From NCBI GenBank assembly GCA_003136095.1, contig PNBO01000217.1, forward strand, positions 37,184-69,727: DNA of 32,544 nucleotides, given 5' to 3'. Numbering within the stretch: the stretch's first letter is position 1; every line of letters begins with the position of its first letter. This DNA is from Myxococcales bacterium (GTDB taxonomy: Bacteria; Myxococcota_A; Polyangia; Fen-1088). The notes under the pieces are model-generated. The model ran no database searches. It had not been told where the DNA came from and worked only from the letters and a program-made list of their open reading frames with translations. Positions 30,369 to 32,544 of the stretch are shown one piece after another. The translations under genes and the position numbers were made by a program.

Positions 30369-30401
30369 ATTTCCCAATCGATTGGGGAATTCCTCCCATT
30401 T
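30369..30401. promoter_or_regulatory. Palindromic enhancer-like element, copy 1 (shared by two divergent sigma-54 promoters)
   Basis: The core CCCAATCGATTGGG (30373-30386) is a perfect 14-bp palindrome centred at 30379.5. The 33-bp block matches 31850-31882 at 28 positions. Its centre is 70 bp from the -24 GG of both the minus-strand promoter (30309) and the plus-strand promoter (30449), so it sits exactly midway. It is probably the binding site of a sigma-54 activator. The sequence differs from the TGGAACA/TGTTCCA site at 27536, so the activator may be a different one. Confidence 0.75.
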
Positions 30402-30447
30402 CATAGTTATGGGACGGAGACGACGAGTCCGGTGGTATGCCCAACCT

Positions 30448-30463
30448 TGGCAGGGTATATGCA
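30448..30463 (+). promoter_or_regulatory. Sigma-54 promoter for the His-rich lipoprotein gene
   Basis: TGGCAGG-N4-ATGCA agrees at 10 of 12 fixed positions, with GG (30449-30450) and GC (30461-30462) 10 bp apart. Transcription should start near 30474, so the leader is only about 13 nt and just includes the ribosome site (GGGAAGGAG). Confidence 0.75.
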
Positions 30464-30486
30464 GCGAGGACCGGGAAGGAGTAGCC

Positions 30487-31353
30487 ATGGGATCAGAGTG
30501 CATACGTCTCGGCGCGCTCGTGGGCGTCGTCGTCTCGATCTGCGGCTGCGCCGCCAGCACGAAACAGAGGCCGGTGGCCCGCACGGCGGCCGACACCGTG
30601 CCCGAGGACGCCTTCGTCGCGGATGTTCTGCGGCATCATCGACATCACCATTTTGGCGGCACCTTGTTGCTCATCACGATGAGCCTCGACACGTTGGGAT
30701 TGCCAGCCGACGAGCAACTCCGCATTGAAAAGATTCAATCGGACCTGATCGACAAGATGCGCCCCGCCAGTCAGGCCGAACGGTCCGTCGTGGCGCGGCT
30801 CGCCGACGGGGTTTCCGCGTCCGAGATCGACCGCACTCAGGTCGACGCAGCGCTAGCAGAGCTCGCGACCGCATCCGCCGCCATGCACGACGCCTCGATC
30901 GGTGAGCTGAATCGACTCCACGACGCGCTCACACCGCCAGAGCGAGCGGCACTGGTAGATAAGCTGGATGCCCATTGGGAGCTGTGGAAACAAGCCAACA
31001 GCGGCGAGCGAAGCCAGCTCGCGACCATCGGCCAGGAGATCGGACTGACGGCCCCGCAGATGGAGAAGGTCAGGAGGGAGCTTGCGGCAACGACCTCGGA
31101 CTCGCCGCTGCGCAAGGGCGAAGTCGAAGCCCACCTGCGAAACTTCGGCAAGGCATTCCAGGCCAACGACTTCGATGCCAGGAGGCTGCTCGGCGCCGCC
31201 AGCGCGAATCGTCAAATGGCTGAGTGGGGCGCGAGCCGGCTTGTGTCGTTTTGTCAGGCAGTCAATCCCGTGCTCAACGACGAACAGCGCCGTACGCTCG
31301 TGGCTCTACTGCTGGAACATCTCAATCATGACGAAGGCGGAGCGAAGGAGTAA
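30487..31353 (+). CDS. Lipoprotein with His-rich start and Spy/CpxP-like helical repeats
   Basis: A 288-residue lipoprotein. The lipobox is SICGC (Cys21). A His cluster (LRHHRHHHFGG, about 49-58) could bind metal. The rest is alpha-helical, with repeated hallmarks of LTxxQ/Spy-type periplasmic proteins (LPADEQLRIEKIQSDLIDKM, LTPPERAALVDKLDAHWE, LTAPQMEKVRRELA, LNDEQRRTLVALLLEHL). Such proteins act as chaperones or metal sensors in the periplasm. The ATG at 30487 has GGAAGGAG upstream. It is co-directional with the next lipoprotein gene, only 7 bp away, and both lie behind the sigma-54 promoter. Envelope or metal stress is the likely theme. Confidence 0.82.
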   Translation: MGSECIRLGALVGVVVSICGCAASTKQRPVARTAADTVPEDAFVADVLRHHRHHHFGGTLLLITMSLDTLGLPADEQLRIEKIQSDLIDKMRPASQAERSVVARLADGVSASEIDRTQVDAALAELATASAAMHDASIGELNRLHDALTPPERAALVDKLDAHWELWKQANSGERSQLATIGQEIGLTAPQMEKVRRELAATTSDSPLRKGEVEAHLRNFGKAFQANDFDARRLLGAASANRQMAEWGASRLVSFCQAVNPVLNDEQRRTLVALLLEHLNHDEGGAKE

Positions 31354-31360
31354 TTCCATC

Positions 31361-31696
31361 ATGCGAAGATGTTGGCCTGACTTCCGACCCAGGCGGCTGG
31401 CGATCTTGACGTTTGGCCTTTCCCTCGGTGGCTGCTTCGCCGACGCCGGATACGCGGTCACCGTGGATGGTGCCTATGTGGATGAGCCGCCACCCGGTTT
31501 CATTGCCACCGCTCCCCCCTTCTACTACGAGGGGCGTCCCACCTACTGGTATGGCGGCCATTGGCACTACCGCGATGCGGAGCATTGGAGCCACTACCAT
31601 TCCGAGCCAGCCCCTCTGCGGGGTTACCGGATGAACATGGGCGGTCCCCGACGCGCTCCGCCATTCTACGAGCAATCCCCACGAGGCCGTCGATAG
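31361..31696 (+). CDS. Small lipoprotein rich in aromatic residues and His
   Basis: A 111-residue lipoprotein with lipobox LSLGGC (Cys25). The mature part is short, with many Tyr, Trp, Pro and His residues (PPFYYEGRPTYWYGGHWHYRD, EHWSHYHSEP) and an Arg-rich end. No domain is recognised. The Tyr/Trp/His pattern resembles small exported proteins that often accompany envelope stress genes. The ATG at 31361 lies 7 bp after the preceding stop, with GAAGGAG upstream, so the two are one transcription unit. The stop codon is part of the hairpin at 31694-31710. Confidence 0.8.
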   Translation: MRRCWPDFRPRRLAILTFGLSLGGCFADAGYAVTVDGAYVDEPPPGFIATAPPFYYEGRPTYWYGGHWHYRDAEHWSHYHSEPAPLRGYRMNMGGPRRAPPFYEQSPRGRR

Positions 31697-31710
31697 CCTG
31701 GACCAGGCTA
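31694..31710 (+). terminator. Hairpin at the end of the two-gene lipoprotein unit
   Basis: TAGCCTG (31694-31700) and CAGGCTA (31704-31710) form a perfect 7-bp stem with a 3-nt loop that begins at the stop codon. No T-run follows, so termination is plausible but weak. Confidence 0.4.
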
Positions 31711-31849
31711 GCGTCGTCCCGGTTTCGCGGTGGTGGCGATTCGCTTAACGCTGGACTCCTCACCAAAGAAGGCAGGAGATGTTCCATTGATAAGCTGTTC
31801 CACCAACAACCGCGTAGGCACCCCTACTTGTGAGGCAGGTGAAAGGAGA

Positions 31850-31882
31850 ATTTCCCGATCGATTTGGGAATCCGTCCCGTTT
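31850..31882. promoter_or_regulatory. Palindromic enhancer-like element, copy 2
   Basis: This 33-bp block matches copy 1 (30369-30401) at 28 positions. The inner palindrome is ATCGAT with flanks CCC and GGG, centred at 31860.5. The centre is 71 bp upstream of the -24 GG of the next promoter (31931), the same spacing as in copy 1. It is probably bound by the same activator. Confidence 0.72.
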
Positions 31883-31929
31883 CTGCATCGACCCCGCTCC
31901 ACGAGGGACAGCACATCTGGCGGTCACCC

Positions 31930-31945
31930 TGGCACAGAGTTTGCT
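31930..31945 (+). promoter_or_regulatory. Sigma-54 promoter for the partial lipoprotein gene at the window end
   Basis: TGGCACA-N4-TTGCT agrees at 11 of 12 fixed positions, with GG (31931-31932) and GC (31943-31944) 10 bp apart. Expected start near 31956. Confidence 0.8.
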
Positions 31946-32044
31946 CGTCAACCTGTCCATACGCCATTACTCGCATTACGCGAGTCCGTACGGCGCCAGC
32001 CGTCAAGACTCATTGCCGGCGCTCAACGGCAAGGAGGCCTCGTC

Positions 32045-32544
32045 ATGATCCTGACTAGGAGACTGCTCCCAATTGTTCTTTGTTGTGCCGGGTTTGCGGT
32101 CTTGCTCGTTGGCTGTGCGGTAAGTCGCGCGGTAGGAGCAGACGCAACCATACCTTCAGCCGCTCAATACGCCGCTATCGCAGACGACGTTTGCACGGGA
32201 ATGCCCGCCAAGGAGCGGGCATTGGGACTTCTCGCATATCGGGAGGACATCGCGCGCGTTGCGCCGCTCTTTGACGATGGCCCATTGGGAAAGGTTGAGT
32301 ATAGTGATAGGGGGGCTGTTATCAGGCTACGCGCGACGCCAGGCATGTCCGTGCCGTGGCTCGAACGGGTCAATCGTTGCCACGCCGCGCTGGTAGCGTC
32401 CGGGCGGTTGGTCGGCAAAGAGTCGAGGGAGGATCCATTTCTCGTTCCTGGCGCGACCCTTTGGGCGGCCGAGGTCTACGGTGGCTACTACGATCTGTCG
32501 GTTAGGAGCGCCGATGACGCCTCAGCGGTGGAAATCCTGCGGCG
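32045..32544 (+). CDS. Lipoprotein of unknown function (3' end outside window)
   Basis: At least 166 residues are visible, open to the right edge. A lipoprotein signal (VLLVGC, Cys24) leads to a mixed alpha/beta sequence: IADDVCTGMPAKERALGLLAY, then RGAVIRLRATPGMSVPWLERVNRCHAAL, then DPFLVPGATLWAAEVYGGYYDLSVRS. Two Cys residues in the mature part may form a disulfide. I recognise no family. The ATG at 32045 has a perfect AAGGAGG (32031-32037). It lies behind the sigma-54 promoter and copy 2 of the palindromic element, so it should be coregulated with the lipoproteins at 30004 and 30487. Confidence 0.85.
   Translation, partial: MILTRRLLPIVLCCAGFAVLLVGCAVSRAVGADATIPSAAQYAAIADDVCTGMPAKERALGLLAYREDIARVAPLFDDGPLGKVEYSDRGAVIRLRATPGMSVPWLERVNRCHAALVASGRLVGKESREDPFLVPGATLWAAEVYGGYYDLSVRSADDASAVEILR

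Larger units (their letters stand above)
31697..32044 (+). other. Intergenic region with repeats and a sigma-54 promoter
   Basis: No gene was recognised here. It holds two direct copies of TGTTCCA (31780-31786 and 31796-31802, 16 bp apart), which match half-sites of the element at 27536-27570. Further on are the palindromic element at 31850-31882 and the -24/-12 promoter at 31930-31945. The expected leader of about 90 nt before the next gene shows no further motif. Confidence 0.55.

Noticed and set aside
1-32544. CRISPR arrays, tRNA/rRNA genes, insertion sequences, integrases
   Set aside because: No regularly spaced repeats, no tRNA-like cloverleaf and no transposase or integrase motif were noticed in either strand.

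Overview
The window is GC-rich, densely packed bacterial DNA from a Gram-negative organism. It has a TonB-dependent receptor, an OprO/OprP-like porin and many lipoproteins with Asp/Pro/Ala-rich linkers. It also has a sigma-54 enhancer-binding protein and an ECF sigma factor with a Cys-rich C-terminal domain like CorE. Together these suggest Myxococcota or a related deltaproteobacterial lineage; that placement is inference. No rRNA, tRNA, CRISPR array, integrase or transposase was seen.

Layout. (1) 1-1982: the C-terminal end of a P-type ATPase, a universal stress protein, a decayed second copy of the ATPase C-terminus, and a small DUF2892 membrane protein. (2) 1988-9925: a sulfur/thiol redox neighbourhood with three rhodanese domains (one fused to a CoA-disulfide-reductase-type flavoprotein), a full and a truncated thioredoxin, a C_GCAxxG_C_C redox protein, an FmdB-like protein coupled to a degenerate receiver, two related SAM methyltransferases (one a predicted lipoprotein), a CDF metal transporter, and the CorE-like sigma factor. 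(3) 13553-10293, minus strand: an operon of DUF134 regulator, NifX-like protein, TrmO, gamma-carbonic-anhydrase-like protein, Cys-rich ferredoxin and a D-cysteine desulfhydrase/ACC deaminase-like enzyme. A sigma-70-type promoter with a palindromic operator precedes it.

(4) 13736-25705, plus strand: a compact run of ten genes, mostly with overlapping start and stop codons. It starts with an XRE-type regulator fused to a periplasmic-binding-protein-like domain and modABC. Then come two tandem PstS-like lipoproteins, an OprP-like porin, a YfaP/DUF2135-like lipoprotein, a TonB-dependent receptor and another lipoprotein. The layout suggests one oxyanion (molybdate/tungstate?) acquisition system spanning outer membrane, periplasm and inner membrane.

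(5) 25715-32544: a second NifX-like gene and a PAS sigma-54 activator on the minus strand, followed by a run of small exported proteins and lipoproteins. Six strong -24/-12 (sigma-54) promoter matches lie in only 4.4 kb here, each directly upstream of a gene. Three of them sit almost exactly 70 bp from a copy of the same palindromic element (core CCCAATCGATTGGG). One copy lies midway between two divergent sigma-54 promoters. This looks like a local sigma-54 regulon of envelope proteins, and it is one of the two most interesting things in the window, with the extended mod operon.
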